Below are positions 50,965-59,486 of a stretch of DNA of 64,000 bases, one piece after another. Under the pieces are notes generated by a model that saw nothing but the letters and a program-made list of their open reading frames with translations, did no database searches and was not told the DNA's origin. Positions within the stretch are counted from its first letter, which is position 1; each line of letters starts with the position of its first letter. This DNA is from Microcystis viridis FACHB-1342 (lineage in GTDB: Bacteria; Cyanobacteriota; Cyanobacteriia; Cyanobacteriales; Microcystaceae): the NCBI RefSeq assembly GCF_014698335.1, contig NZ_JACJSV010000012.1:1-64000 (forward strand). The letters run 5' to 3'. The position numbers and the translations under genes are program-made.

Positions 50965-52260
50965 TTTCTGAGAGGGGGACAAGCGAGCTAGAAGGTAGAT
51001 AGGGCAAGCAATATCGCTCTTTGTCCTTTGATGTAATCCTTCAACCGATAGCGGCTAATTTGCATTAGCTCTTCTATATTTTTTTGGAACATTTGATGTA
51101 GCTGGAGCCAATGATAGAGATGTTGACCCACATAAAAACTGCTGTGTCTGCGTTGACCTTTATATCTTTTTTCAGGTCTTGTGACATATTTTTGGATTCC
51201 CATGTCCTTAATTTTTTTACCTTGTAGTGTGGCACTTGTATAGGCGATAGCTATAACAATTATCAGCTTTGATAGGTATTTCGGTGCTAATTGAGAACCT
51301 TCTAAGCTATAGCCTCCCGACTTAAAATCTCGAAACATCTCCTCAATATCAAATCTTTTTTGATCGGCAATTATTGCCGTCTCTAAATCTCCAAAATTTG
51401 TCAGAATATACCAAGGTTCTTTTGTTTGAAAACCCCCATAGTTTTTTTCCACTTACCCGCTAAGTTAAACTCGACAAATCCCTGCTCTTTTGTAATATTG
51501 ACATCCTTCAAAAATAGTTGAGTTTCTGGACTTAAACTTAACTCTCTCATTTCCTAACTCTCTCATTGCTTGATAAATTCCTTCTTTTGTCTTCACATTT
51601 GTACTTTGTTTTTGTCTTAAACAAAAGTATAAACTCTGCTTCTGAAACCACTTTCCAAGACTAACCGAGCAAAATTTTCTATCTCCTAATACCACTATTT
51701 TATGACCTGATAGCACCGTCAATATTTTCCCCAATACTCGATGCTGTTCTTCGAGATTACTACTTCCTTTTTTATCTAATATCTCCCAATAGATTGGGAT
51801 GGCTCTCTTGTCATAAATTAGACTCACCATCAAGATATTAATTGCTCCCCAACTCGTCCGGTCTATGGCAATATATACTAATCCTTTTATTGTGAATCTC
51901 TGCTGCTGTTTTAACATCTCTTTTAGGCAGAGAAACCAGATTTTTTCAATATTCAGAATTTCCAGCTTTAAAAATCTTTTTAGTTTTTTTCTCCGACTCT
52001 CAAACAGGATTGGTATTGGTAGTGCTTCTGCTAATATCTCTAACTTAGCTTGCTTTAGTATTTGCCAGGTTCCAACTATCATTAACAACAGTAGATATCC
52101 GGCTCGTCCCAGTTCATTTTCTAACACTTTCTGGTATAGTTCACTTATCATTTTCGTTATCTAGGTCATACATAGTAAATATGACTTATCTTTTTTGGGA
52201 GTCTGTGTCTGTATTCCATGCTAAATGAGCTTTTCAGCTTGCTTGTTCCCCTGTCAGAAA
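50965..52260 (-). mobile_element. IS4-family insertion sequence with degraded transposase
   Basis: A 1296-bp element bounded by 25-bp inverted repeats matching at 22 positions (50965-50989, starting TTTCTGAGAGGGGGACAAGC, and 52236-52260). It contains one transposase gene, now broken. It is inserted into the IS1634-type remnant at 52261-52748; the other side of that remnant is missing, so a deletion followed or accompanied insertion. Confidence 0.8.
50988..52151 (-). pseudogene. IS4-family transposase with two frameshifts
   Basis: The N-terminal part (MISELYQKVLENELGRAGYL, AIDRTSWGAINILMVSLIYD with the first catalytic Asp, VVLGDRKFCSVSLGKWF with the second) stops early. The C-terminal part (DIEEMFRDFKSGGYSLEGSQ with the catalytic Glu) is in another frame. 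Two lesions explain this. A 16-bp tandem duplication at about 51539-51571 repeats the ATGAGAGAGTTA segment, and a missing base in an A run lies near 51448-51454. The short stretch between them is readable only in a third frame. Confidence 0.85.
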
Positions 52261-52748
52261 TTTAGCTCTGCCCTTTTTTCTCTTTCCTTGGCATCTATTT
52301 CTTCCATTTCTGCATTTTGGACTAATTCTTTGGCTCTTTTTATCGTCATGGGAACTCTACTTATCCATTTTAGATGTTGAATTAGTTAAAGATTCTCTTG
52401 ACTATATAAGGCACTGTCACAGACCATAATACTGTCAAATTTTATTTGTTTTTTAAATTCTACTAAGATTTTGCCAAAGACAGCTTACCCTTCTTCATTT
52501 CCATCTCCAACTCTCACAAATAATGGTACGTCTCCATCCTGGGTTGTTATTAAGTCTAAGACGCATTCTTTCAAATCTGGTCGATGGTCACGAGAATATC
52601 CTTTGGTAATAATTATTGGTCTTTCTTTGATAATCTCTTCTTCTTTTTTCTCTTTTTTTTCTTCACTTTTATATTCTCCATCTAGATGAAATGATGTGGC
52701 ATCTAGATGAGAATATTTTGTCTCTATTTTAAATTTGTTGATTAGCAT
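52261..52748 (-). pseudogene. IS1634-family transposase fragment
   Basis: Minus-strand sequence encodes KYSHLDATSFHLDGEYKSEE, ITKGYSRDHRPDLKECVLDL, ITTQDGDVPLFVRVGDGNEE and, beyond a stop and frame change, KFDSIMVCDSALYSQENL and WISRVPMTIKRAKELVQ. These are core motifs of IS1634-type transposases. Both ends are missing. It is cut on one side by the IS4 element and joins on the other to the interrupted DUF5615 toxin gene. Confidence 0.75.
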
Positions 52749-52749
52749 T

Positions 52750-52845
52750 TCCCGCTTCTTGCACCGTCAAAACATCATGCCCCAAATTTCTCAACAATTC
52801 CACAACCGGCAAAGGAAACTGCTCATCTGCGTAAAAACGTGCCAT
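52750..52845 (-). pseudogene. DUF5615 PIN-like toxin, truncated by a transposon
   Basis: From the ATG at 52845 the frame reads MARFYADEQFPLPVVELLRN, LGHDVLTVQEAGNANQ and then runs into the IS1634-type fragment. This is the N-terminal third of a DUF5615 PIN-like toxin, including its first acidic residues but lacking the rest. It starts 3 bp after the stop of the DUF433 antitoxin, the standard order. The toxin is therefore inactivated while its antitoxin remains. Confidence 0.75.
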
Positions 52846-52848
52846 CCC

Positions 52849-53175
52849 CTAAACTGCCTCATTCTGCTCAATGAGCAAATCAATCTCATCTTCATGAGCT
52901 GCCGCATATACCCAAGCATTAGCTAAATCCGTAGCCTTAATAGTCGGATAACTTGTTAATAAATCAGCATCACTATAACCAAGACGACGAGCTTCTACTA
53001 ACACCCAAACTGGAATTCTTGTATTGGCAATGCAAGCTTGTCCGCCGCAAACTTTAGGCGTTTTCTCAATTCCCTGCCAATCACCACCCAGACTTTGAGC
53101 GAGTAACTGGATTACCTGCACTTTTTCGCTAGGTTTGAGGGCAAGAAGTTGCTCTTCTAACTCTTTGATAATCAC
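52849..53175 (-). CDS. DUF433 antitoxin with N-terminal extension, toxin lost
   Basis: A 108-residue DUF433 protein. The diagnostic CGGQACIANTRIPVWVLVEA and GYSDADLLTSYPTIKATDL are intact. Unlike the 72-residue antitoxin at 9835-10053 it has an N-terminal helical extension of about 40 residues (LEEQLLALKPSEKVQVIQLL), seen in a long-form subgroup. Its toxin partner is cut by a transposon remnant, so the protein is now an orphan antitoxin or repressor. Confidence 0.8.
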   Translation of the reverse strand: MIIKELEEQLLALKPSEKVQVIQLLAQSLGGDWQGIEKTPKVCGGQACIANTRIPVWVLVEARRLGYSDADLLTSYPTIKATDLANAWVYAAAHEDEIDLLIEQNEAV

Positions 53176-53381
53176 AGGCTTAAATCCTCATAAAGTTTTG
53201 GCCAATTATCCTTAATCATTTTACCAGAAAATTTGGGTTGAAAACCTCCCACTTTTAGTAGAGTGTAAGGTGCGTGTTTGCGGCTATCAATTCGGTCAAA
53301 AAACTAAAATTAACAATCCGCTTTAACGCACCACCTTTATCATTCGGTTTGCCTGTGTCTCCCCAGGACTTTAACCCTCCC

Positions 53382-53612
53382 TTATTTTGCTCTTTTGCCC
53401 TTTGTCTCCCGCCTAGCGGCGGGTCGATTTTTTTGAGAAAATTGAGGTAGTGTTAAATCGATCGCCACAATCTCTACATTGACGTTTTGGTTTACCATTA
53501 TCTGTAGAATCATTTTTGCTGAAGTTTGCGAATCTTTTGTCAGAAGACAAGATTCTAAATCTTTTAAAATGCCTCTTAGCTGACAGCTTAGTCGAATAAA
53601 TCTACATTTCAT
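53382..53612 (-). CDS. Possible small protein overlapping the end of ubiD
   Basis: A 76-residue frame starting MKCRFIRLSCQLRGILKDLE with SQTSAKMILQIMVNQNVNVE and a basic tail. Its ATG overlaps the last codons of the UbiD gene (ATGAAATGTAG), which would allow translational coupling. The central amphipathic region looks protein-like. I recognise no family, and the tail is low-complexity, so it may be spurious. Confidence 0.3.
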   Translation of the reverse strand: MKCRFIRLSCQLRGILKDLESCLLTKDSQTSAKMILQIMVNQNVNVEIVAIDLTLPQFSQKNRPAARRETKGKRAK

Positions 53613-55107
53613 AGCCAAATTTATTGGCATCTACTTCTTGTAAATTAATATCGATTAAACCGTATTCTGACCAGCGTTGAGAAACCTTGACCGCCATGGC
53701 CGGATCCGACTCCAAAGGTTCCCCCCACTCGTGGTCAGTTTCAGGATACATTTTTGTCGTGGCATCAATTCCCATTCTCCCCCCCAAACCGACCTTTTCG
53801 CTGGCAAAATCGAGGCTATCAAAGGGGGTTTCCGGGAGAATAAACACATCGCGAACCGGATCCACTTTAGAACTAATTGCCCAAACCACTTGCCTGGGGT
53901 CGCGAATATTAATCTCCTTATCGACGACGATGACAAATTTAGTATAGGTGAACTGGGGTAAGGCACTCCAAAAAGCTAAGGCCGCTCGCCGCGCTTGTCC
54001 GGGATAGGCCTTATCAATGGAGATAATCGCCGCTTTATAGCTTAAAGCTTCCATCGGTAGGAAAAAATCCCTGATTTCCGACACCTGTTGCCGTAAAATC
54101 GGCGTATAAATACGATTAAGAGCGATCGCCATCATCGCTTCTTCCTTGGGAGGACGACCGCTAAAAGTGGTTAAATAAATGGGGTCGCGACGATGGGTCA
54201 TGCAGTGGAAATGAATCAGGGGTGAATCTTCCACACCGCCATAGTAACCCATGTGATCACCAAAGGGTCCATCTGGCAATACCTCTCCGGGGGTAATTGT
54301 TCCTTCCAGGACGATTTCTGCGTCGGCCGGCACTTGCAAATCGAGGGTTTTACACTTGGCTAACTGTACCCCAGAACCACCGTACAATCCCGCAAACAGC
54401 CATTCTGACAGATCTACGGGGATAGGAGTGGCAGCGGCCATGATAATTAGAGGATCAACCCCCAAAGCGATGGCTATTTCTAGTTTTTTGCCCATTTGCG
54501 CCGCTTTTCGCAGGTGACGCGCCCCACCGCGCACGGATAACCAGTGGACGGTCATGGTATTGTGAGACTGTAGCTGTAAGCGATAGACACCGACGTTAGG
54601 GGTTCCCGTTTCGCAATCTTTAGTAATTACTAGCCCTAGGGTGATAATCTGGCCTGCATCGCCGGAATAGGGGCGAATCATCGGAATTTTCTTTAAATCT
54701 ACTTCATCCTCCTCTAAAATTACCTGTTGACAGGCAGGGAAAAAGTTACGGTTGGGTTTGGCTTTCAGGACATCAAACAACACTTTACCAAAGTCGATCG
54801 CTTGGGAGAGTTTTTTCGGCGGTTTCGGTTGTTGCAAGAGGGCGAGTTTTTTGCCTAAATCTTCCAATTCTTCGGGTTTATTCAGGTTCATCGCCCAACA
54901 GATGCGTTCTACCGTTCCCATCAGGTTAATAGCGACGGGAAACTCGGCCTCTTGCACGTTTTCAAACAGTAGGGCTGGTCCCCCCACCTGCAGCATCCGA
55001 TTAGCGATCTCGGCAATTTCTAAATCGGCAGAGACCGATGCACTAATGCGGCGTAATTGGCCACGATCTTCTAAAAGCTTAATAAATCCTCGTAAGTCTC
55101 TAGCCAT
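53602..55107 (-). CDS. UbiD-family decarboxylase
   Basis: A 501-residue UbiD-like protein, which uses prenylated FMN to decarboxylate aromatic or unsaturated acids. Cyanobacterial members are thought to act on 4-hydroxybenzoate-type precursors in plastoquinone synthesis, though this is not settled. Motifs include NVGVYRLQLQSHNTMTVHWL, GVDPLIIMAAATPIPVDLSE, EIVLEGTITPGEVLPDGPFG with the catalytic-region E-R/E pattern, and RPPKEEAMMAIALNRIYTPI. Length is normal. Its 3' end overlaps a possible small ORF. Confidence 0.88.
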   Translation of the reverse strand: MARDLRGFIKLLEDRGQLRRISASVSADLEIAEIANRMLQVGGPALLFENVQEAEFPVAINLMGTVERICWAMNLNKPEELEDLGKKLALLQQPKPPKKLSQAIDFGKVLFDVLKAKPNRNFFPACQQVILEEDEVDLKKIPMIRPYSGDAGQIITLGLVITKDCETGTPNVGVYRLQLQSHNTMTVHWLSVRGGARHLRKAAQMGKKLEIAIALGVDPLIIMAAATPIPVDLSEWLFAGLYGGSGVQLAKCKTLDLQVPADAEIVLEGTITPGEVLPDGPFGDHMGYYGGVEDSPLIHFHCMTHRRDPIYLTTFSGRPPKEEAMMAIALNRIYTPILRQQVSEIRDFFLPMEALSYKAAIISIDKAYPGQARRAALAFWSALPQFTYTKFVIVVDKEINIRDPRQVVWAISSKVDPVRDVFILPETPFDSLDFASEKVGLGGRMGIDATTKMYPETDHEWGEPLESDPAMAVKVSQRWSEYGLIDINLQEVDANKFGYEM

Positions 55108-55287
55108 GATGAAGAAATGTAAATAAATCCCTGTCTCTATTATCTCTTAGGGCGGCAGTTTCGGTGGGGGATAGTCACCGGTTTGAGAGTTGGAGGGGAT
55201 TCTCGTCTAGAATTAAGTAAAAAAATCCCCATCTTGCCAGGGTCATTCCTAACCCTAAATTTATGCTTATCCAGCCAGGAGGTCAAC

Positions 55288-56382
55288 ATGATTAAGGATA
55301 TTGAAATTAGTAATTTTAGATGTTTTGAGCATACCAAAATTGAAGGTTTTGAGCGAGTTAATTTAATTGGCGGTAAAAACAATTCAGGGAAAACTGCCCT
55401 ATTAGAGGCAATATTTTTATATAGTTATCCCTATCCAAATACTATTCATCCCTACATCAGAGGAATTATTCGTAGGCAATCTTTAGCAGTTGTTCAGGCT
55501 GTTCCCAAAAATGCTTGGGATGATTTATTATTCAATCTTGATAAAAAAAATATTATTGAGTTAAAAGGCTCCCAATCTAACCAAGGAGATAAATTGGTAA
55601 AAATATCGATTTCTAGTTCTCTTAAAGATAGTATTCTAGGAATCTCTGAAGACTTACAAAAATTATACGATTTTATCGCTAAAAATAAATCAGTTATTTC
55701 TATCTTAAATATTCACACAAGTTTTGACCATGATAATGACTCAAATGATGGTCAACTGAACTATTTTTTAATTGCTAGTTCTGAGGGAATACTCGCTTTA
55801 CCTAATGGGGGTGATGAGGAACCAGTAATCATTGCCGCATCTGTCAATAAATCTTTGGAAGAATTGAGCGAGTCCTATACTAAAATAGTTTTTAATGAAC
55901 AGGAAGAAGAAGTGCTAAAAGCTCTACAAATTCTCGATCCGTCCATTGAAAAAATAGAAAGTTTTTTTCTGGGTGAACCAAATTTATATCTGAAAAGAAA
56001 AGAGAGAAAACGCCTACCCATATCTCTGTTTGGTGAAGCTATTAATCGTCTGATAGAGATGATTTTTGCTCTACTCATCAATCCTAAAAAAATTATTTTT
56101 ATCGATGAAATAGAAAATGGTCTTCACTATACTGCTTACCCAGATATTTGGAAAACTTTATTCCGATTAGCTATCGAACTAGATAGCCAAATTTTTGCCA
56201 CAACCCATAGTTTAGAGATGATCCAAGCTTTTGCCGATGTGGGGTTAGAATATTATCCAGAACAGGGGGCCTATTTTGAACTAGCAAGGAGTCCCAGAAC
56301 TGATAAAATTATCGGTATTAAAAGTGAATTAGATATCTTAGATTACGCTCTCAAGCATAATGATCGAATCAGAGGTGAGTAG
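55288..56382 (+). CDS. OLD-like AAA ATPase (AAA_15/AAA_21 type)
   Basis: A 364-residue ABC/SMC-like ATPase. It begins MIKDIEISNFRCFEHTKIEG, the usual 'NFR.F' start of OLD/RecF-type ATPases. Walker A is GGKNNSGKTALLE (28-40), Walker B KKIIFIDEIENGLHY (Asp273, Glu274) and the sensor ATTHSLEMIQAF. There is no fused TOPRIM nuclease domain. The ATG at 55288 has a strong AGGAGGT leader 5 bp upstream; the longer frame from 55183 is not used. The next gene, a TOPRIM-like DUF3226 protein, overlaps or directly abuts it, so the two probably make a split OLD- or PARIS-like system. Confidence 0.85.
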   Translation: MIKDIEISNFRCFEHTKIEGFERVNLIGGKNNSGKTALLEAIFLYSYPYPNTIHPYIRGIIRRQSLAVVQAVPKNAWDDLLFNLDKKNIIELKGSQSNQGDKLVKISISSSLKDSILGISEDLQKLYDFIAKNKSVISILNIHTSFDHDNDSNDGQLNYFLIASSEGILALPNGGDEEPVIIAASVNKSLEELSESYTKIVFNEQEEEVLKALQILDPSIEKIESFFLGEPNLYLKRKERKRLPISLFGEAINRLIEMIFALLINPKKIIFIDEIENGLHYTAYPDIWKTLFRLAIELDSQIFATTHSLEMIQAFADVGLEYYPEQGAYFELARSPRTDKIIGIKSELDILDYALKHNDRIRGE

Positions 56383-57064
56383 AATCGTGGCTAATGTAAT
56401 AATTGTTGAAAGTCAAGATGATGCGGCTTTTTTACGAGCTATTATTGAGCATATTAATGAATCGAATCATTTAAGGATAACTATTGTTGAATTTTATATT
56501 CTAGACGGAATAGAACGAGAAAATTATCGTAGCCTTGAACAACGACTGAAACGACTTAATAACACCCTGCTCAAAGATGATATTCAAAAGATAGGTATTG
56601 TTTTAGATTTAGATGAACAAACCAGAGAAGAAAGACTTGCTCTGGTTAGTCAATGTATTCAAAGAGTTTTTAGAGAAGCAGCCAGGATAGATGATACCCA
56701 AAAGCTATTTCAATTAAATGCTTCTACGAATACTCAAATAGGTTGTCATTTTCTTCATGTTAATGAACAGGGAGAACTAGAGACAGTGTTGAGAGAAATT
56801 AAAACCCAAGATTCTCCCCATGCTGATTGTGTAGAAGCTTGGCGATCCTGTCTTGCACAAAAAAATATTGATATAAATCGTAAAAAAATTGATAAATTGT
56901 GGATTCAAAACTATATCAGGGAAGATACACCATCACAGAATGAAAAAAGAGAGGCTAAGAAATATTGTAATTTATCCCATGCTTTAACCAAAAAAGACAT
57001 TTGGAACTTTGAGCATGAAGTATTAAATGAACTCAAAGAATTTTTACAACTATTTGCTGTCTAA
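56360..57064 (+). CDS. DUF3226 TOPRIM-like protein, partner of the ATPase
   Basis: A protein of 225-234 residues. The N-terminal VIIVESQDDAAFLRAIIEHI and the later KIGIVLDLDEQTREERLALV reproduce the E...DxD pattern of TOPRIM folds in DUF3226 proteins. QGELETVLREI and WRSCLAQKNIDINRKKID follow. Two starts are possible. ATG at 56360 would overlap the ATPase gene by 23 bp; GTG at 56387 has an AGAGGTGAG leader and begins right at the conserved strand. The neighbour ATPase lacks a nuclease domain, so this protein is the likely effector. Metal-dependent nuclease activity is inferred. Confidence 0.75.
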   Translation: MIESEVSRIVANVIIVESQDDAAFLRAIIEHINESNHLRITIVEFYILDGIERENYRSLEQRLKRLNNTLLKDDIQKIGIVLDLDEQTREERLALVSQCIQRVFREAARIDDTQKLFQLNASTNTQIGCHFLHVNEQGELETVLREIKTQDSPHADCVEAWRSCLAQKNIDINRKKIDKLWIQNYIREDTPSQNEKREAKKYCNLSHALTKKDIWNFEHEVLNELKEFLQLFAV

Positions 57065-57065
57065 T

Positions 57066-57094
57066 CAAAAATCCCCCTAGAAATCTAGAGGGAT
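57066..57094 (-). terminator. Terminator between the DUF3226 gene and psbV
   Basis: ATCCCCCTAG and CTAGAGGGAT form a 10-bp stem with one wobble position around a 4-nt loop. On the minus strand the stem is followed by TTTTTGATTAG, so it should end the psbV transcript. It lies between two convergent genes and may also stop read-through from the ATPase/DUF3226 operon. Confidence 0.75.
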
Positions 57095-57116
57095 CGAGGG
57101 ATATATGGAGGGCAAT

Positions 57117-57602
57117 TTAGAAGTAAATTGTACCACCCCAACGCTCGTCTAGACGGGGAGCAACCAACATATAAGCGGCGACGTTATACACATCATCTTC
57201 GGTCAGATTGCGTAATTCTGGGAAGATATCCGGACGGCTAACATTGGGATGAAATTCGCTTAGATCATCTTCACCATCGTAACTGGTGGGATGTTCTAGA
57301 TAATCAATCAATGCTAACAGATTATCTCTGGGAGGTTCCGCTTTTGCCAGATCACCCAGACCCAAACTGACGTTATTATTAGTTTTGGTTTTACCTTGCA
57401 GGTGACACTTAGTACAATTGGCGACAAAAAGTTTCTGTCCTTCCGTCGCTTGTTCAGAAGTCAAAGTCACCGATTCCCCTGCGTCATTGAGGGTGATGGT
57501 GAGGGTTTTTTCATTGAGTTCTAAGGCACTAGCGCCGTTAAGATTGAATTGTAATACAAAAAAGACTACAGCGATCGCTGCCACAATCAAACGTTTGATC
57601 AT
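57117..57602 (-). CDS. psbV: Photosystem II cytochrome c-550
   Basis: PsbV is an extrinsic lumenal subunit that stabilises the Mn4CaO5 cluster and chloride binding. The 161-residue precursor has a signal peptide (IVAAIAVVFFVLQFNLNGAS, then ALEL at the cleavage site). The haem motif is CTKCH (Cys63, Cys66, His67), followed by NNNVSLGLGDLA and FPELRNLTEDDVYNVAAYML, with the distal His region in SEFHPNVSRPDIF. It appears monocistronic, with its own terminator downstream. Confidence 0.97.
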   Translation of the reverse strand: MIKRLIVAAIAVVFFVLQFNLNGASALELNEKTLTITLNDAGESVTLTSEQATEGQKLFVANCTKCHLQGKTKTNNNVSLGLGDLAKAEPPRDNLLALIDYLEHPTSYDGEDDLSEFHPNVSRPDIFPELRNLTEDDVYNVAAYMLVAPRLDERWGGTIYF

Positions 57603-57730
57603 TGTTCTCCTACTCGCAATTGTTCCAAGAAAGGGGATTTTAAGGTGACTAAAAAATTTTCTCCTCTGGGAGGGTGTCGATCGATTCTAAGTGATCACGG
57701 ACACCGAGAAGATCGCAGTGGGGAATAAAG

Positions 57731-57937
57731 TCAAGGGGACGTTTCCGTTTTCGAGGCGGTTACTCCTGAGCGTTGGGATAAAATCAGTGAGATAATTGCT
57801 TTAGCATCTTCTAGGGCGAGATTAGTCTGCCGATCTTTATAGGAGATGCCTAATTGGTCGCAAAGTGACAACACAGATTCATCGGCCAGATCGTACTCTG
57901 CCGCAATATCAGCGATCGATAGATCAGCAAAACCCAT
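57731..57937 (-). CDS. Conserved small cyanobacterial protein
   Basis: A 68-residue protein starting MGFADLSIADIAAEYDLADE with SVLSLCDQLGISYKDRQTNL and ALEDAKAIISLIL. The pattern resembles a small helix-turn-helix-like unit, similar to the N-terminal helical domain of translation factor IF-2, and is well conserved in cyanobacteria as I recall. Function unknown. It sits alone between psbV and a repeat-rich intergenic region. Confidence 0.65.
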   Translation of the reverse strand: MGFADLSIADIAAEYDLADESVLSLCDQLGISYKDRQTNLALEDAKAIISLILSQRSGVTASKTETSP

Positions 57938-58019
57938 AGTCTAACACACCCACCAAGGATAGAGAATACTTATTAGTCACCATAATTATCATGCCATTGC
58001 CGGGGACATTCTTAACAGT

Positions 58020-58196
58020 GATCAGTGATCAGGAGTCAGTAGCCGGTCGTCAGGAGTCAGGAGATTATTTTTATTTGTTCTCCCATCACCCCATCACCCC
58101 ATCACCCCATCACCCCACTCCCCCATCACCCCATCACCCTACACCCCACACCCCACACCCTACACCCCACACCCTGCTCCCCACTCCCCAAAATTC
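58020..58196. repeat. Low-complexity CCCCATCA/CCCCACACC repeat tract
   Basis: After short GTGATCAGGAGTCAGTAGCC-type repeats, the stretch 58083-58190 consists of many copies of CCCCATCA and then CCCCACA/CCCTACA units. The plus strand is almost free of G there. Similar shorter tracts occur at 36665-36705 and 59277-59305. No gene is seen in 57938-58402 apart from this; the last 150 bp before 58403 should hold the remA-gmk promoter. Confidence 0.8.
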
Positions 58197-58402
58197 CCTA
58201 ATTTTCCCGACTTTTGGACTATTTACTCCCTAAGATAGAGACTCGTGTAAACAAATTTAATTAAAATCGCAAAAAACCTGAAAAAATACTAAAATGTGAT
58301 TAAGAATGTTATTTTTAGCGTTGTAAGGCTAAATCTTTCTCGATAACATTGTAATCATACCTCCACACTCTTTTGTACAAAGGACTGCACCTTTGTTAAC
58401 TT

Positions 58403-58672
58403 ATGGATATACAACTGATCAACATCGGCTTCGGTAATATTGTTTCCGCTAATCGGGTTATCGCCATCGTTAGCCCAGAATCGGCTCCTATCAAACGCAT
58501 CATCAGTGATGCTCGGGATAAAGGCTGTTTAATCGATGCTACATACGGAAGACGGACTCGTGCGGTGATCATCACCGATTCTAGTCATGTAGTGCTGTCG
58601 GCCATTCAACCAGAAACCGTGGCTCACCGTTTCGTGGTCAACAAGGAAGCCCCTGTTAATAGTAGCAACTAA
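58403..58672 (+). CDS. remA: RemA-like DUF370 regulator
   Basis: An 89-residue DUF370 protein. The sequence [39 protein letters not shown] and [20 protein letters not shown] match RemA, which in Bacillus is a DNA-binding activator of matrix and osmoprotection genes. Its role in cyanobacteria is not established. The gene lies 12 bp before gmk, a linkage common in many bacteria. The C-terminal tail ([11 protein letters not shown]) is unstructured. Confidence 0.9.
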   Translation: MDIQLINIGFGNIVSANRVIAIVSPESAPIKRIISDARDKGCLIDATYGRRTRAVIITDSSHVVLSAIQPETVAHRFVVNKEAPVNSSN

Positions 58673-58684
58673 GTTATTAACCCC

Positions 58685-59239
58685 ATGCAACCCGGTCAAT
58701 TAATCGTCATTACTGGCCCTAGCGGTGTGGGCAAGGGTACGCTAGTACGGCATTTACTAACTCGTTTCCCTAACCTCTACCTGTCCGTATCCGCCACTAC
58801 GCGCCCACCTCGACCGGGTGAAATTGAGGGGGAAGATTACTACTTTCTCGACCGTCCCAGTTTCGAGGAGAAAATGGCAGCCGGAGAATTTCTCGAATCG
58901 GCTGAATACGCGGGCAACTACTATGGAACACCCCAATCAGCGATCGCCGCTCAATTAGCGGCAGGCCAGACCGTCATTCTAGAAATCGAATTAGAGGGAG
59001 CCAGACAGGTCTGTAAAAGCTTCCCCGAAGCGAGGAGAATCTTTATCCTACCCCCCAGTTTCGAGGAATTAGAACGTCGTTTGCGCGACCGGGGCAAAGA
59101 TGCCGAAACAGCGATCGCCCGTCGCCTGGAGCGCGCCCGAGAAGAATTGGCCGCCAGCGAGGAATTCCCCCATCAAATCGTCAATGATGACCTAGAAACC
59201 GCCCTAGATGCCATCGAGAAGATTATTTTTAGCCGTTAG
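58685..59239 (+). CDS. gmk: Guanylate kinase
   Basis: Phosphorylates GMP to GDP. The 184-residue protein has the P-loop [10 protein letters not shown] (11-20), the GMP-binding [19 protein letters not shown] and the lid region [17 protein letters not shown]. All catalytic residues are present. It forms an operon with remA. The intact tnpB element follows about 100 bp downstream, after CACTTCCCCA repeats. Confidence 0.96.
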   Translation: MQPGQLIVITGPSGVGKGTLVRHLLTRFPNLYLSVSATTRPPRPGEIEGEDYYFLDRPSFEEKMAAGEFLESAEYAGNYYGTPQSAIAAQLAAGQTVILEIELEGARQVCKSFPEARRIFILPPSFEELERRLRDRGKDAETAIARRLERAREELAASEEFPHQIVNDDLETALDAIEKIIFSR

Positions 59240-59337
59240 CCGTTAGGTGTTAGGGTGTTGGGGTTTTAGTTGAAATTCCCCACTTCCCCACTTCCCCACT
59301 TCCCATTCTCTAAGTTACCTAAAATATCGGATGAATA

Positions 59338-59383
59338 CCCCCGCTACATTTTTCGATAAGATACTCACAAAAATTAGCGGGGG
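59338..59383. other. Hairpin at the probable left end of the second tnpB element
   Basis: CCCCCGCTA at 59338 pairs with TAGCGGGGG at 59375 (9-bp perfect stem, 28-nt loop), followed by ATGAAATCC. Subterminal hairpins of this kind mark the ends of IS200/IS605-type elements. It lies 104 bp before the tnpB start. Confidence 0.5.
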
Positions 59384-59486
59384 ATGAAATCCGACCAGAA
59401 TATTAGCAACGGAGCATCGGTTTAATTCCACCATCTGTGGACAAACTGTGTTATAATCTACTTAACCAATGGTCGAGAATTGTTAT

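Noticed and set aside
58083-58190. CCCCATCACC tract considered as a CRISPR array
   Set aside because: The units are 7-10 bp, contiguous, and have no unique spacers, so this is simple-sequence repeat and not CRISPR.
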